DNA from: Paracamarosporium sp. OC-R06-R3
Lineage: Eukaryota > Ascomycota > Dothideomycetes > Pleosporales > Didymosphaeriaceae
Direction of reading: 5' to 3'
NCBI GenBank assembly: GCA_019828545.1
Contig: JACVRA010000178.1
Coordinates: 124,001 to 188,000, forward strand
Length of the DNA stretch: 64,000 bases
A model generated the notes under the pieces. The model saw nothing but the letters and a program-made list of their open reading frames with translations, ran no database searches and was not told the origin of the DNA. A program made the position numbers and the translations under genes. This document shows positions 11,819 through 23,799 of the stretch, one piece after another (within the stretch, counting starts at the first letter, position 1; every line of letters starts with the position of its first letter).

Positions 11819-13069
11819 GTTTCGTTATGCGCCGGCGAGAATTGGGTAGCTGACAGTAGGATTCGAACAACCTCTCGCGGTTACCGTTGTTGTAAAAGCT
11901 TCAGAGAACGAACTATTCAACCCCTCAACGCGGCGTGGGGGATATCCGTCGTAAAGGTCGGTTGACCATGATCTTTCAACGTTCCGCCAAAGATGCCAAG
12001 AAATGTCACGTGAACCCGAGACCTCGCTTCGGCTCCTCCCGCCGCTAGCTCCACGCGAATCGGCTTTCCATGCATGCACCACGGCGAGGATTGCCAGCTC
12101 CGCTTCAGTTCTGCTTGATCGGACATTCGGTCTGGCCAATACGAATAACCGTCTTGGCTCGCTGCTACCAAATCTGTCCGCTTTCCTTGTGTGACGAGAG
12201 ATCTCATGACCAACGCGATGCTATCAAGCAGCAACAAAAGCGGTGAGAGGAACCGTGGCATTTGATTCATTAGCCGTCGTCAGCTCATTAGCGAGTGCCT
12301 CAGCATCTGCATGCAGGCCGCCTCTTTCAGCCACCGGGGACTTGCAGGAGAGGTCATCCTATGTCTGAAGAGCCAGGAGCAGACCTTGACGTTGGCTCGT
12401 ATACTACTTCGCAAAATCCTGGGACCACAGCTCTGGATCTATGCACTGTGCCAGCTCTTGCATCTGCGGCTCGAAGTCCATCCTATCAGACGATGCTGGC
12501 ACCAACAACTTCCGCACTTACATCGTGAGCAGACGTCAATACACGCAAGCAGACTTTGTTGGGCGCAGTCAGTCGCACCCTCCGAGCCGTCTGTCTGCAC
12601 AGAGGCTTCTACTCGACCAATCATCCCATGTTTATGCATCTCACCCTCTGCTTGGGTTAGAGATCCCGTGCCATTCAAGCGCCTTTGCGTGTTGAATCGG
12701 TCCGTTTAAGACTAAGCATGCTCAGCTTCGCAGGACAAGGAAGTTCCGGACGACGCATATACAGGTGGATCATGCATTTTAGTATTATGTGCACGTCTCC
12801 GCAGCGTCTCGCACCAGTGGCACGGCCTGTGATTAGCTCTCTTTCGGTCACTGCACTTGCGCTAGAGCGTTCGTCGGAGCACTGCAGTGTCACGAACCAT
12901 GCACAGCACCCCGGATTTGTACTACCAACAGTAGAATTGCATACGCGCTCATAAAGGTGGCAATCGTAACCATAATGTCCGAACGTTTACTTGCCTTTTC
13001 GATAATCCTACTCCTCCAATTTTGTGCTCGGACATGCAGTCTTAGAGCTGCAACTAACGCCTAGGCTGA
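11819..13069. other. Divergent intergenic region between YTH1 and the chitinase gene
   Basis: Must contain both promoters. Several frames of 60 to 130 codons run through 11.8-12.9 kb on both strands, but none has a recognisable motif or a consistent exon structure. Confidence 0.5.
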
Positions 13070-14370
13070 ATGACCATGACTGACCGTTGCCGAGCTCCCG
13101 CACCCGTACCCTACTTCGACCACAACATCATTTTCTCACAACCTCCAGGAAGAATGTATTCAAACGCTGTGTACTATCCCAATTGGCGGATATATCGTAA
13201 CCAACCGCCTGTATCTTTAAATTTTGATGTTATCTCTCATGTCTTCTATGCTTTTGCTTGGTCAGGCATCGTCCCCGCATTCGCAATTACGTTCGCTGAT
13301 TGATTTGCAGGGCGAAGCCGGACGGCACCGTCTATGTACCTTGCCCTACTTCTCGGAAATAGATGCTCAACTAACTCAAACAGCTTAGTGACGAATGGGC
13401 AGATGCCCAGATTCAGGTGCCCGGTGCGGGCGACATACCTGAAACAACAGGCTGCTTGAATTCTTTCGCTCAAATCAAGAAGAGATACAACCGTCTTCGA
13501 GTCATCTTGTCTGTCGGTGGAGGTGGTAAGGGCAGTGAGCCCTTTGCTGAAATAGCACGACACCAACCCAGCCGTGATCGGTTTGCGCAGACGGCGTTGG
13601 CATTGGTACAGCAATTCGGAATAGACGGAATTGATAGTATTCACCCCTCCCCCAATAGCGCCACCTGTTATATTGACTTGTCCTTAGTCGATTGGGAGCA
13701 CCCTTCAAATGCGCAACAAGGCTCAGATTACATCCATCTCCTAGCCACGCTCCGAGCCTATCTGCCGGCGCCCCAATACACCCTAACTTCGGCACTGCCA
13801 GCCGGCGAGTGGGCTCTCCAGCACATCAATCTTGCGCACGCGGCCCACTATCTTGACATGGTCAACTTGATGTCCTACGATTTTTCCGGCTCGTGGGTGA
13901 AGAAGTGCGGACACCATGCACAACTTTTCACTCCACAGATTCCTCATTCCCCTGACGCGGCAATCTCATGCCACTCAGCTGTATCTTACATGGTGCGCCA
14001 GGGTGTTCCGCAGAACAAGATCCTTCTAGGTGTACCCGCATACGGGCGCTCGTTCACCGGGACCAAAGGGGTCGGACACTTGTACTCCGGCCACGCGGGT
14101 GAGGAGGGCACGTTCGAGTATCAGGATCTACCAAGACCCGGCTCTCAGGAGTACGTGGATGAGCAGGTTGGTGCGGCGTATTGCGTGGGCGGGGATGGCG
14201 GCTTCGTGACATACGATACCCCGCGTACGGTTCAAATGAAAGCGGGATATGTGCGGCAGAATGGGCTAGCTGGTCTTTTCTATTGGACAGGCACGGGAGA
14301 TGCAAGTGGGCATACAAGGAAAGACAGAAGTTTGGTGTACAATGGGTTTTTGGGGCTGTTTCCGCAGTAG
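13070..14370 (+). CDS. Glycoside hydrolase family 18 chitinase, no signal peptide
   Basis: Four exons: 13070-13260, 13311-13335, 13384-13636 and 13688-14370, about 383 residues. The second exon is only 25 bases, and joins AFAWAKPDGTVY to LSDEWAD as expected. GH18 landmarks are the start of the barrel (AVYYPNWRIYRNQ), the SxGG motif (LSVGGGGKG), the catalytic DxxDxDxE as D153, D156, D158 and E160 (DGIDIDWE), the MxYD motif (LMSYDFSGSW) and the late barrel tryptophan (GLFYWTGTGD). The third intron (51 bases) falls inside the catalytic motif. The enzyme should cleave chitin beta-1,4 bonds with retention of configuration. There is no signal peptide or chitin-binding module, which suggests an intracellular or non-classically released chitinase used in wall turnover or autolysis. 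ATG at 13154 (MYSNAVYYPNW) is an alternative start and may be the real one. Confidence 0.92.
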
Positions 14371-14756
14371 GGGGGATTCTGCATCGTGTCTGCAGACGTG
14401 AGGTAGCATGGCAAGTTACAGTAGTACGTCAATGCAAGCAAAAGAAGAAACACCGTGATACTACATTTCTCCGCGTGATGTGCGTACGAATACACGACAG
14501 ACGCGATGGCGGAGGATGATCGGCCTTTCTGGGTGCTGATTGGCCAAGGTTTGGGGGGATCGATCTGGACACAGCTCTAGGGCCCAAGCGCAATGCATAA
14601 CCTCGTCTCCGTTGTCGACATTGCGCTGCGCAACCCCGCCTTTGTGCCTGTCATACTTGCCGTATCCTGGAAGCAACTCTTTGCGCGGCATCGAGCTGTC
14701 CCAAGACCGACACAGAAGGGCGGACGCTGCGGGTCAATGCAGCCTAGCCATCCTCC
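14371..14756. other. Intergenic region upstream of VPS53
   Basis: About 390 bases between two plus-strand genes, presumably the chitinase terminator and VPS53 promoter. No other feature seen. Confidence 0.5.
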
Positions 14757-17415
14757 ATGCCCGCACCATCCCTCGACTCCGGCACGCCCGCCCTGCACCC
14801 ACTCCATGCCACACGCAAGCTAACGTCTGCAGCCGACTACGATCCCGTCGATCACCTCAACGCCCTCTTCTCGCACCCCTCAACCCTCCAATCAGTACAG
14901 CACACCTCCATCACCCTTCGCGCGTACCAAGATGACCTGGACGAGGACATTGCTGCCTTCGTGGCCTACCAGACCGCTTCAGATGCCGACAGCGTTCAGC
15001 GCATACAAGATGCGAAGGCAGAGCTCGCTGATCTATTCAAGAAGATCGAGAGCGTGCGTGAACGCGCCATGCAAACGGAGCAGACCATCACCGAGATGAC
15101 GGCCGACATCAAGCGCCTCGATAACACAAAGCGGAACCTCACGCTGTCCATGACGGCACTGAAACGTCTACAGATGCTGACGACGGCGTACGAGCAATTG
15201 AGAAGTCTGAGTAAAAGTAGGCAGTACAAGGAGTGTGCGAGTTTGCTGCAGGCCGTGTTGCAGTTGGTTGCGCACTTCAAGAGTTACAGGAGCATTGACC
15301 AGATTGCGACATTGAGCCGAAATGTTGCAGATCTACAGAGAGAGCTGTTGGAACAAGTGTGCGAGGATTTTGAGGTTGTGTTCGCCAAGGGAGAGGTTGG
15401 AACGAGAAGGGGCATGCTTACCGAGGCGTGCTTGATCATTGATGCGCTTGGAGAGCATGCTAGGACTAGGCTCATAAATTGGTATTGCAACACCCAGTTG
15501 AGGGAGTATCGACAGGTTTTCCGCGGGAACGACGAGGTTGGTATCCCGTTCCTCCCTTACGTTGATTACAGCTAACGTAATGTTGTACAGGCCGGCTCGC
15601 TAGACAACATTTCGAGAAGATATTCATGGTTCAACCGCATGATGAAGACGTACGACGTCGAGCATGCCGTAATATTTCCTTCGCACTGGAAGGTGAATGA
15701 GATGCTAGCGAACTCGTTCTGCGAGGGTACGAGAGATGACTTCAAGAGTATATTGCAGCGGTCGATGCGCCGAGGAGATGGCCAGACGCTGGACGTTGAC
15801 TTGCTTCTCTCGTGTCTACAAGAGACGCTGAATTTTGAGCACAGTCTTGAACAACGATTTTCGAACGAATCACGGTCCTCCATTGACACGATGGCTTCCA
15901 AGGACGACAAATCACATGGGTTCAGCCAGACTATCTCGGAAGCGTTTGAACCGTATATGCGACTCTGGGTGGAGTCTCAAGACAAGCAGCTGGCAACTTT
16001 GATTCCAAAATACCGCCAGCAACCGCTTCGTAATGAGGAAGAGGAATTCTCAGCGCAGGCTGTCATTCCTTCGTCGACAGAACTATTCCATTTCTACCGC
16101 CTCACCTTAGCGCAGTGCGCGAAGCTTTCCAAAGAATCAAGCCTGCTAGAGCTATCAACAACGTTCGCCAAATACCTTGACCAATATAGCCAACAAGTCC
16201 TCTACTACTTCCTTAGCGAGAAGTCTGGTGCACAAGGTCCATCTGTGGAAGACGCTGTATTAATCCTCAATACGGCCGACTACTGTTACGCCACCTGCAA
16301 CCAACTCGAAGAAAAGATCAAATCTCGCATCGACGAAGATCTCCGCGAGAAGGTCGACCTCCAAAACCAAGCCGATGCGTTCATGGGCATCGCCTCCGCC
16401 ACTGTGCGCGTCCTAGTCCGCAAAGTCGAATTAGCATGCGAACCTAGCTGGCGCGAGATGCGCAACACGCCGTGGTCGAAATTGGAAAGCGTAGGCGATC
16501 AAAGTACTTATGTCGCTGAGCTGTTGCGCCATGTCAAAGAGAAGTCATCTGAGATTTTGAAATGCCTGCACAAGCAACAGTACGCACGCGCATTCTGCGA
16601 CGGACTCGTCGACCAGATGGCGACAACTTATATTACGAATCTCGTGCAGAGTAAACCTATTAGCGAGGTTGGAGCAGAACAAATGCTGCTTGATTCTTAT
16701 GTGCTGAAGAAAGCGTTTACGGAGATCCCAGTAGTGAATGAGGAGCCGGGCACTGCACCGCCCCCATCGTACGTCCCACTTACCTGCTCACTTTACCTTC
16801 CCTGTCAATCCTTCCTTTCCGTCATCCTATGCTAACACAGTGCTGACTAGGTTCGTCAAACGCGCACAACTCACAATGTCCAAAATCGACCCCCTTCTTA
16901 AAACTCTTCAAGTTCGACCCCACCCTCCTGAGGCCCTCGTCCAAGCCTACCTCATTCACATTGCCGACAAATCAGATACTAACTTCCGCAAAATCCTCGA
17001 CCTGAAAGGGGTTCGGCGCGCCGACCAGTCTACGCTTATGGATCTATTCAATGCACATAAAAGCTCATCTTCACATGCTAATCTGCCAGCAAACTCTACA
17101 TTGCTTACACCGTTGCAAATCCAGAGTGGGCACAGCACAGGGATTGGCAGTCTAGGAAATGCGAGTAGCGTGATGACACCGAACCTTGGAGGAGGCAGGT
17201 TCGATCCTGCGGGGCTAGGCAACGCGATGTTGGGTGCCGTCAGGGAAGGTGTTGATCGATTTGGGAGCCCGGCGCCGGGGCAAGAAGGAGGTCAAATGGG
17301 TGATGGCAAAGAAGGCCAGACTAAATTGAATGAGAATTTAAAGAATATAGGGAAGTTCTTTAGGAGAGATGTTGGGGGTTTCAGGGGCTTTGGGAGGAGT
17401 GACGAGGGGAGATAG
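14757..17415 (+). CDS. VPS53: GARP complex subunit Vps53
   Basis: Three exons, 14757-15536, 15591-16768 and 16851-17415, give about 840 residues. The introns (54 and 82 bases) carry GCTAAC-type branch sites and join GNDE to AGSLDN and PPPS to FVKRAQ. The N-terminal half is the Vps53 N domain: YDPVDHLNALFSHPSTL near residue 28, then a coiled coil with TEQTITEMTADIKRLDNTK and MTALKRLQMLTTAYEQL. The middle has ISRRYSWFNRMMKTYDVEH and VLVRKVELACEP. Vps53 is a core subunit of the Golgi-associated retrograde protein complex, which tethers endosome-derived vesicles at the trans-Golgi. The C-terminal 100 residues are Gly/Ser/Asn-rich and end in a short basic stretch (KNIGKFFRRD), typical of filamentous fungal versions. 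It is a housekeeping gene with no functional link to its neighbours. Confidence 0.95.
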
Positions 17416-18542
17416 GGGCTTGAGTAAGAACCGATGCTTACAGGCTAGTTGGTACTGGATAAAGGAGTGGAATGGCTGCCTGGGAGACGAACGGGCAATT
17501 TTATGATCTTGCAAGCATTCATCTGAACACATTGCTGGCAGCCAACGATCTCATACCCTTTCGAAAGATATCATATGCGTACCGCGTCTTTCACACCATG
17601 TGGACCTTGCCTTTCTAGCAGTTACGTTTACATCCACCTTGCGGATCCAGGAAATATCCACAATTTTTCCAAGCACAACAATATTTGCTTGACCAGTACT
17701 GCATGCCTAACCTAATGCTGGTCTCAGCGAACCTCAAGGTGGTCGCATTGGAGGAAATCCTCCTAGATACCGAATTAACTGACAAAAACAATCAAAACAA
17801 GCAGTGGCATCGAGTAAAAATGGATGATGAAAGGCTAAAGAGCAGCAGCAAGCTCAACGACAGACAGCATCTAAACTCTAAGAGTGTCACCCAGACGTCG
17901 TGCCGATACACGAAGGATAGATCGCAAATGATCAAGACGACTGGGATTTGAAAGCAGATCAAACACTAAGTTAGTTTTGAGTGGGAAATCGAGTTGAGTA
18001 TACAGCAACACTATAAGCGGTACTTATACTGAAAATCCTTAGATAATCTGCGCTGCTATAAGCCTATCGTAGCTACTAGTTGCAATCCTCATAGACTTAA
18101 AACAATAAGAAGAAGCATCTTTCCTCAATAATGTTGGAGAAAAGAAAGCTAAGCGTAGTGCTACTCTAGAGCACGGCATAAGGCGTATACTTTGGAGTGC
18201 GTTTGATGTTTCCAGATGCGAGCCCGCAGGCCAAGTACAGCCGCCCCACAGGCATGCAGCGAAGCGTGGACGACGTCAAGGATAGAGTTCCGTGCCAGTG
18301 TTTCTAGCCAGACGACGTAACGTTTGGATGCATTCAATATTCTCGGCAACGTTTACATCGATCAACAGATCGAAGCATTTTGCTCTGCCTACAAATACCA
18401 TTGAACAAACAAATTAAATTCGTCACCTCCCAATTTAGGCCCAACAAGCCTTCAATTCAGCGTAGAACCTATTTGTAGACACCACACCCAAAGCTCAACC
18501 ATAGAACCCATCCCCCAGTCCTAGAAAAGGAAGCCCAAACGC
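17416..18542. other. Convergent AT-rich intergenic region
   Basis: Lies between the 3' ends of VPS53 (+) and the HET gene (-). The part from about 17950 to 18170 is visibly AT-rich with many stops in all frames and could be decayed repeat sequence. A less AT-rich island at 18180-18350 carries a 62-codon minus-strand frame I do not recognise. Confidence 0.45.
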
Positions 18543-21336
18543 TCAAGTGACAACCCAATTCGTACTCGCTGTCGAAACATCCACAACATCAATCCCCGCG
18601 TCAACTTTCCGATCATCCGTCGACCGCCTCGCGCGTACAAGCGCTGAACACAATGACTGCACCCAGTACCTCTTTCCCGGTCCCACCGACTTCCGCCCAA
18701 CCATAGCCAGAAACTCTTGCGAACTGTTCTCGCCTAGAGGCCGCTGCAGAATGAGAACGTACTCCCGATCGTACGCCCACTCGACGTCGTTTTCGGCAAC
18801 GAAGACGACGTATTTGTAGGATAGGACTTCGGCGGGTTTCTCTACAGCTGGGGCGACCTGCTCGGCGACTGCTGCGGGTGCTGCAGCTGCAGCAGAAGAG
18901 GCACCCTTCCCGAAACCTCCGAACTTATTCTTGCCTAGTGTTGGGACTTTGCCGAAGGAAGGGGTTTTCGGCATGGTAGGCATGGCGGGAGCTTTGAAGA
19001 AAGTGGGGGAGATGGGAAGGGGAGAGTAGGTGAGTCCGAAACGGCGCTCCGCCATGTTGATGGTTAAGCCGTGGGCTTTAGAATTGAACTTTACTACGTA
19101 GCCTGGGTAATCTACGGGTAGACCGACCGTCGGAAGGAGGATGGTCTTGTCATTCATGACGACCGACATGAGACGGCGATCGATGCCGAGACCCTTAGGT
19201 ATGTACTTGTTCAGGTTAATTTTCATGTTCAACGAGCTGACCTCGACGTGGATATCGTTGAGATTGAGGTGGCTGTAGTCCTCTATCTTGGAATCCTTAG
19301 AGTCATCGAGATCGCCGAGGCCGGAAGCGCGGTGGCCTAGGAGGGAGACGGGGGCCCAGCGGAACCCGGGGATGGTGAGGCGCTTGTAGTTGTTGAAGAT
19401 GATTCCTTGGCGGAAACGACCGATCTCTTCGAGGAAGGCCTTCATGCGCAGCTCGGCGGTGCGCTGGCGGCTTTTCCCCACCTCGAGCTTGGCGTAGGTT
19501 TTAACATTGGAGCCGATGACCGAGGCAACGCAGAGTAACTCGTCATCGATGTTCGTCGTCGATCGGTATCCAAGGGATTGAGCGAGGTGGCCATAGACGA
19601 CCCACTTGTGATCTTCAGGAATGCGGCCTTCCTGGATGCCGTTGACGATGGTCTTGACGGTCGTGTAGTAGAAACTTGTCTTGCCGGCAGCTTGCAGGGG
19701 AAACCCAAGGGGGTAGCCATTATACAGCATCTTCTTCTGGTACTCCTTAGCCATCTCGTCGACATCGGGGAGTCTCAACGGCTTGTCCTCGATTTGGTAG
19801 TATACGTCGCGTGCGAGGAAACCTTCTTGGTGAGTCCAGAGTCTGCGCGACCACCCGGAAGCATAGATACGGTAGCAAATTTCGCTGACCGATGCGTTGG
19901 AAGATATCGACATGAGCCATGGGTCGATGATGAGGACTGCCACGCTCTCACCGTAAATATCGCGCATAGACTGGATACTTGTCTTCTTGTACAATTTGCT
20001 TTCTTCGTCTACGCCTACGATGCAGCAGAGAGTGTCCATCCAGAACCCTGGGGCTGTACATGCCGTCTTTGGGGGTAGGTGGTTGGTGCAAAGCTCGTCG
20101 ACTAGTTTCTGGATTGTAGCCAGTTGGCAATAGGGAAGTGAGTTGTCGAACGGGTTTCCCTTGCCATCAGCCCATCTACTACAGTAAGCTTTGTGATATG
20201 CTAGGTATGCTAGGCGGAACTTACACGTGGGAAATTGCGACAAAGGGTGGGGTCTTCGAGGTATCCTCGGAATAAGACTGCTTTTCATGACCATATGTAA
20301 GAAGCCCTTTCCGTTCAGCATCGTATCGCAGCACAGGAAGCTGCCCAGCGTCCATGGTATGCATGATTGCTTCTCGAACAGTTGACGGATCCTTTCCATA
20401 GTCGGGATATACATGACCCAAGAACTTCGGTTCAGGCTCGTAGTCATCTTCCTGGCAATCAGGATCATGCTTCGTCTCATACGTTCCATCACCGACTTTA
20501 GCCTCGCATGAATGATCGGTGCAGTTGTAATGTCCATCCAACTCCTCCAAGGACCGGCTTTCGGCAGATGCGATGTACGCCTGCCCGTCGATGTCGAAAT
20601 CTTCCATGATCATTGCAGCGTCGGATCTGCACCACTTCCTCTTGATACGCTGATACAGAAGCAAGGAATTTGTGACGGGCCATCGTTGCTCTTTTCCAGG
20701 CTTGTTGTAAATTGCGTATGCCGCCTTGCGAAGCGTATATGCCACCGATATAATGGCGGTGGTCGTCGCATCCGAGACTGCCCAAAGCACTTTTCCGTAC
20801 TGATGGATGGAGCGATGATCCTTGCCACCTGCACAGTGATAGTCCACTATCTTCCCAACATGTTCAATGAGAACCATCACCTTCTCGAAAACTGATTCAT
20901 CTCTTGAGGCATGATAAGTCTCCCTCCATTTCCGGATCAGCTGCGGCAGCTTCTCTGTCGTGATCAAGCGAGCTGTTTGGGGTTTTTGTATTATCTTGCG
21001 GGTGACCGGGACGAGAAAGTCTGTCGTGTTAACCTCGATGCCGCTCGTCTTGAAGACTTCGATGATCAAACCGAAGAAGAGCCAGGTCTGGAAGAAGGCC
21101 TCTATCTCCCAGGGTTCGCGGACATTTTCTTCTGCTCCCTCTTCGACACCGCCCATTAAATCTTCGGCGGGCTTAGGCTGCGCCCATACTTCGTCGTACG
21201 TCCACTCTACCCGCTTGTAAAATAGGGAGTAGTCGAAGTCCTGCGAAGGGATGTTTTCATAATACTCCGACTCGGAAGCATCATATGCAAGCTTGATCCA
21301 AGACTTAGCATTTTCGGGAAGGATGAGATGATCCAT
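18543..21336 (-). CDS. Heterokaryon incompatibility (HET) domain protein
   Basis: Two exons at plus positions 20225-21336 and 18543-20175, joined by a 49-base intron that restores the HET signature PPFVAISHVWADGKGN. The protein is about 914 residues, counting from the ATG at 21336; an in-frame GTG farther upstream is less likely. The HET domain (Pfam PF06985) spans about residues 363-530, with SLPYCQLATIQKLVDEL, FWMDTLCCIVG starting at 415, SIQSMRDIYGESVAVLIID and SGWSRRLWTHQEG. HET proteins trigger cell death when genetically different hyphae fuse, although most family members are untested. About 360 residues precede the domain without a recognised fold. The tail has a Pro/Lys/Gly-rich segment (PKTPSFGKVPTLGKNKFGG), an alanine run, and a final 80-residue segment. 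No NACHT, STAND or repeat domain is attached. Confidence 0.9.
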
Positions 21337-21968
21337 TGTGGATTGCTGAAATGAATGAAAGAACGATTGTCGAGCAAAGTAGTTCCGAGGGCACCTGTTT
21401 ACATTGCTGCTCTTGCGGAAACTGTCTACATGGCGACGCTTTCGCCAGCCAGCCGCAAAAAGCAACTGGCGGTTACTCCGCATCGGCACATGGCCTGAAA
21501 GGGAGTGTGAATATGCTTTCAACGCTTGGATGCAGCTGAGCGGAATTACCGGACCTGTGCTGTCATAACGTTACTGGTAAATGTAGCGAAGCGAGGAAAG
21601 GTGGCTAGCTGAACGAGAGGATCGGCAAGCCAGGGGTTATCGCAACCTCGCCTATTGATGCCACTTGCACTCCGGAGCAAACTGTTGTGGTTATCTTTTA
21701 CAGTTTTCGGATCAATCGACGAATGAAACGTTCGTGATAAATGCTTTGCCCTACAAAAGAAGGAGGAGGATGAGCGTTAGAGGGTGTGCAACCGCTTTGG
21801 AGTTCCGTCCTGCTGGAATATTGTGGCATGAAGTAGCCAGCTGAAAGCGAAAGCACGGCTACCATCTTTGTGTGGCTGTTGAAGAAAATGGGGCCTTTTC
21901 TCCAACGTTGAACGTTTTCTTGCGCACCCCTACTGCCCTTTTCTGCTCCCGCTCCCAGCCTCTGCACG
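21337..21968. other. Divergent promoter region, HET gene and membrane-protein gene
   Basis: A 632-base gap between two genes read away from each other. It must hold both promoters. I see no distinct binding-site cluster by eye. Confidence 0.5.
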
Positions 21969-23312
21969 ATGGCGCCTTTCATCAAGTCCATCCTGGAAGC
22001 GAGGAAATTCGACACTCACACAGTATCCCAAGCCTTCAAAGCCGAATGGTCAAGTCCAAGTAACTATGCCTTTACGATCTTATTACTTCTTGGAGGCGAT
22101 GTCGTGGCCAGAGCTCTCGCGCAGTTGGCTGGTGGACGTATCACGCCTGTAGCTTTCTCCTTCGGTATGTTCTCCACATTAACAGTGCAAAGATTATCTT
22201 CCCATAGCTGTAACGCCAATGCTAACATTTTGTTTCTAGGTTGGGTATCTTATGCAACATCTGCCATCAATTCCGCAGTCGGAGCCTTCAAGTTAATGCC
22301 TCCAGCGGATACGTCTTGTACAGTCATCAACGCATCTAACGGCATGTCGCGCGGAAACGGATCCTGGGTCATCGGCCGCACCATGCGTGACTTCGAATAC
22401 TGGATGGGCGACCCAGTGAAGCAGAAAGTCATCGACCTGAAGAACGCTAAATGGCAATACGATAAAGAGCAAGCAAAGCTCGTCGGCAAAGACCCATCCT
22501 CTATCAGCTTCCCAGCTCACTCAGGGCTCGTCGTGAGTATCTGGAAGTTCGACGAGAGCAAGAAGGACAAACTCCGAAAGCCTGGGAGGGATATCTTGTT
22601 CTGGTCGGGCGTCATCGTCGCATTTCTCCAACTTGGCATCTCTGTTATACCGTTTGGACTCTATGGAAACTATGGCGTCTTCTTGGTGACTGCGTCCGCA
22701 ATTACTCTCTGCCTTCTGACGGGATGTCAGGCGCAGTGGGCGAGGGAAAAATGGGCGTGCCGGCTGATCGACCCAGGCAAGAAGAGAACGTATATTCTGA
22801 CCAGAGGAAATGGCGCACAACATGCCATCGTCATCAAGTGTGACGGATGTGGTCTAAATCTAGAAGACCTGTGTACTGGCTTCAACAACCTCGACTCCCC
22901 TGCTATCTCAATTACGACGCGCCTAGCCATGGTGGGCCTAGGCGGGCTTTGGGTTGTCCTTCTGATCACGAGTTCGGCTCTCACAGACCAACTTTGGTAT
23001 CTGATTGCGGTTGGAAGTATTGGAATGCTTCAGAACATGTTTGTAGCGGGTTGGAGCAGGAGACCTGAAGCCCTTGGGATGCCGCTCGACTTCATAGCAG
23101 TCGTGGGGTCTCCCAAAGTCAGTGCTACGCTCATTGAGGCTGAGAAGAGGTTTCCTACGGTTGGAAGAGCGTTGGTGGGGACTTTCTTCCCCGGGGGGTT
23201 GTTTCCCAGCGAGGAGAAAGAATTGCGTGCCGTGGAAGCGGAGCGACAAGAGCAAAAGCGGAGGGAAAAGGAGCTTGAAATTAGACATGAACCGAACCCG
23301 AATGCTGTTTGA
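21969..23312 (+). CDS. Multi-pass membrane protein of unknown function
   Basis: Two exons, 21969-22164 and 22240-23312, about 422 residues. The 75-base intron (GTATGT to TTTCTAG, branch site GCTAAC) is a multiple of three without a stop, so the unspliced frame stays open; splicing joins VAFSFG to WVSYATSA, which reads smoothly through a helix. About six or seven hydrophobic segments are visible: one near residues 32-55, one near the splice, a pair around ILFWSGVIVAFLQLG and GVFLVTASAITLCLLTG, and a pair near LAMVGLGGLWVVLL and LWYLIAVGSIGML. A soluble loop holds the RDFEYWMGDP and SISFPAHSGLV segments. The C-terminus is a charged helix rich in Glu, Arg and Lys. I recognise this as a conserved filamentous-fungal membrane protein but know no assigned activity. 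Confidence 0.8.
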   Translation: MAPFIKSILEARKFDTHTVSQAFKAEWSSPSNYAFTILLLLGGDVVARALAQLAGGRITPVAFSFGMFSTLTVQRLSSHSCNANANILFLGWVSYATSAINSAVGAFKLMPPADTSCTVINASNGMSRGNGSWVIGRTMRDFEYWMGDPVKQKVIDLKNAKWQYDKEQAKLVGKDPSSISFPAHSGLVVSIWKFDESKKDKLRKPGRDILFWSGVIVAFLQLGISVIPFGLYGNYGVFLVTASAITLCLLTGCQAQWAREKWACRLIDPGKKRTYILTRGNGAQHAIVIKCDGCGLNLEDLCTGFNNLDSPAISITTRLAMVGLGGLWVVLLITSSALTDQLWYLIAVGSIGMLQNMFVAGWSRRPEALGMPLDFIAVVGSPKVSATLIEAEKRFPTVGRALVGTFFPGGLFPSEEKELRAVEAERQEQKRREKELEIRHEPNPNAV

Positions 23313-23799
23313 GACAGCGTGCTGTATCTCCACATGGAGTACTGGGTATCTTCCTTCAATACCCACCTTCTCATATATTTCTCCTATCATGGAGCGGAGC
23401 CGCTGTTCCCATTTTAATACAGTATCCTTTGGGTCGCCGCCAATTTAGCTGTGAGTATAATACCATAGTAGCCTGATCTATGATCCAAAGTAATGTTTTT
23501 TCATGGTAAGTTTATTTCGATACGTCATGATTCCCGCTGCTTCTCGGATCTAGTATGCCATTGCTGGTGTCCGTGAGACACGGGGCCAAGTATCTAGGCA
23601 ATCAAAAACCTCCACCATTAAAGCTGAACATAGCTCCATTCTTTTAATCAACAATATGGCTTGTCTGTGATGCAAAATGTGTATAAAAACGCAAAGGATT
23701 TGTGGTCAACGAGCGTTCAATCTAGCCAAACTTTGATATTCTATTGCTGAAACCTATCGCTACACACTTCTCTCGCTTCAATATAGCTCCGTTCCCATC
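23313..23799. other. Intergenic region, no gene supported
   Basis: AT-rich flank between the membrane-protein gene and the candidate small secreted protein. Short TATA-like runs occur (for example near 23690), but no specific element can be supported. Confidence 0.45.
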
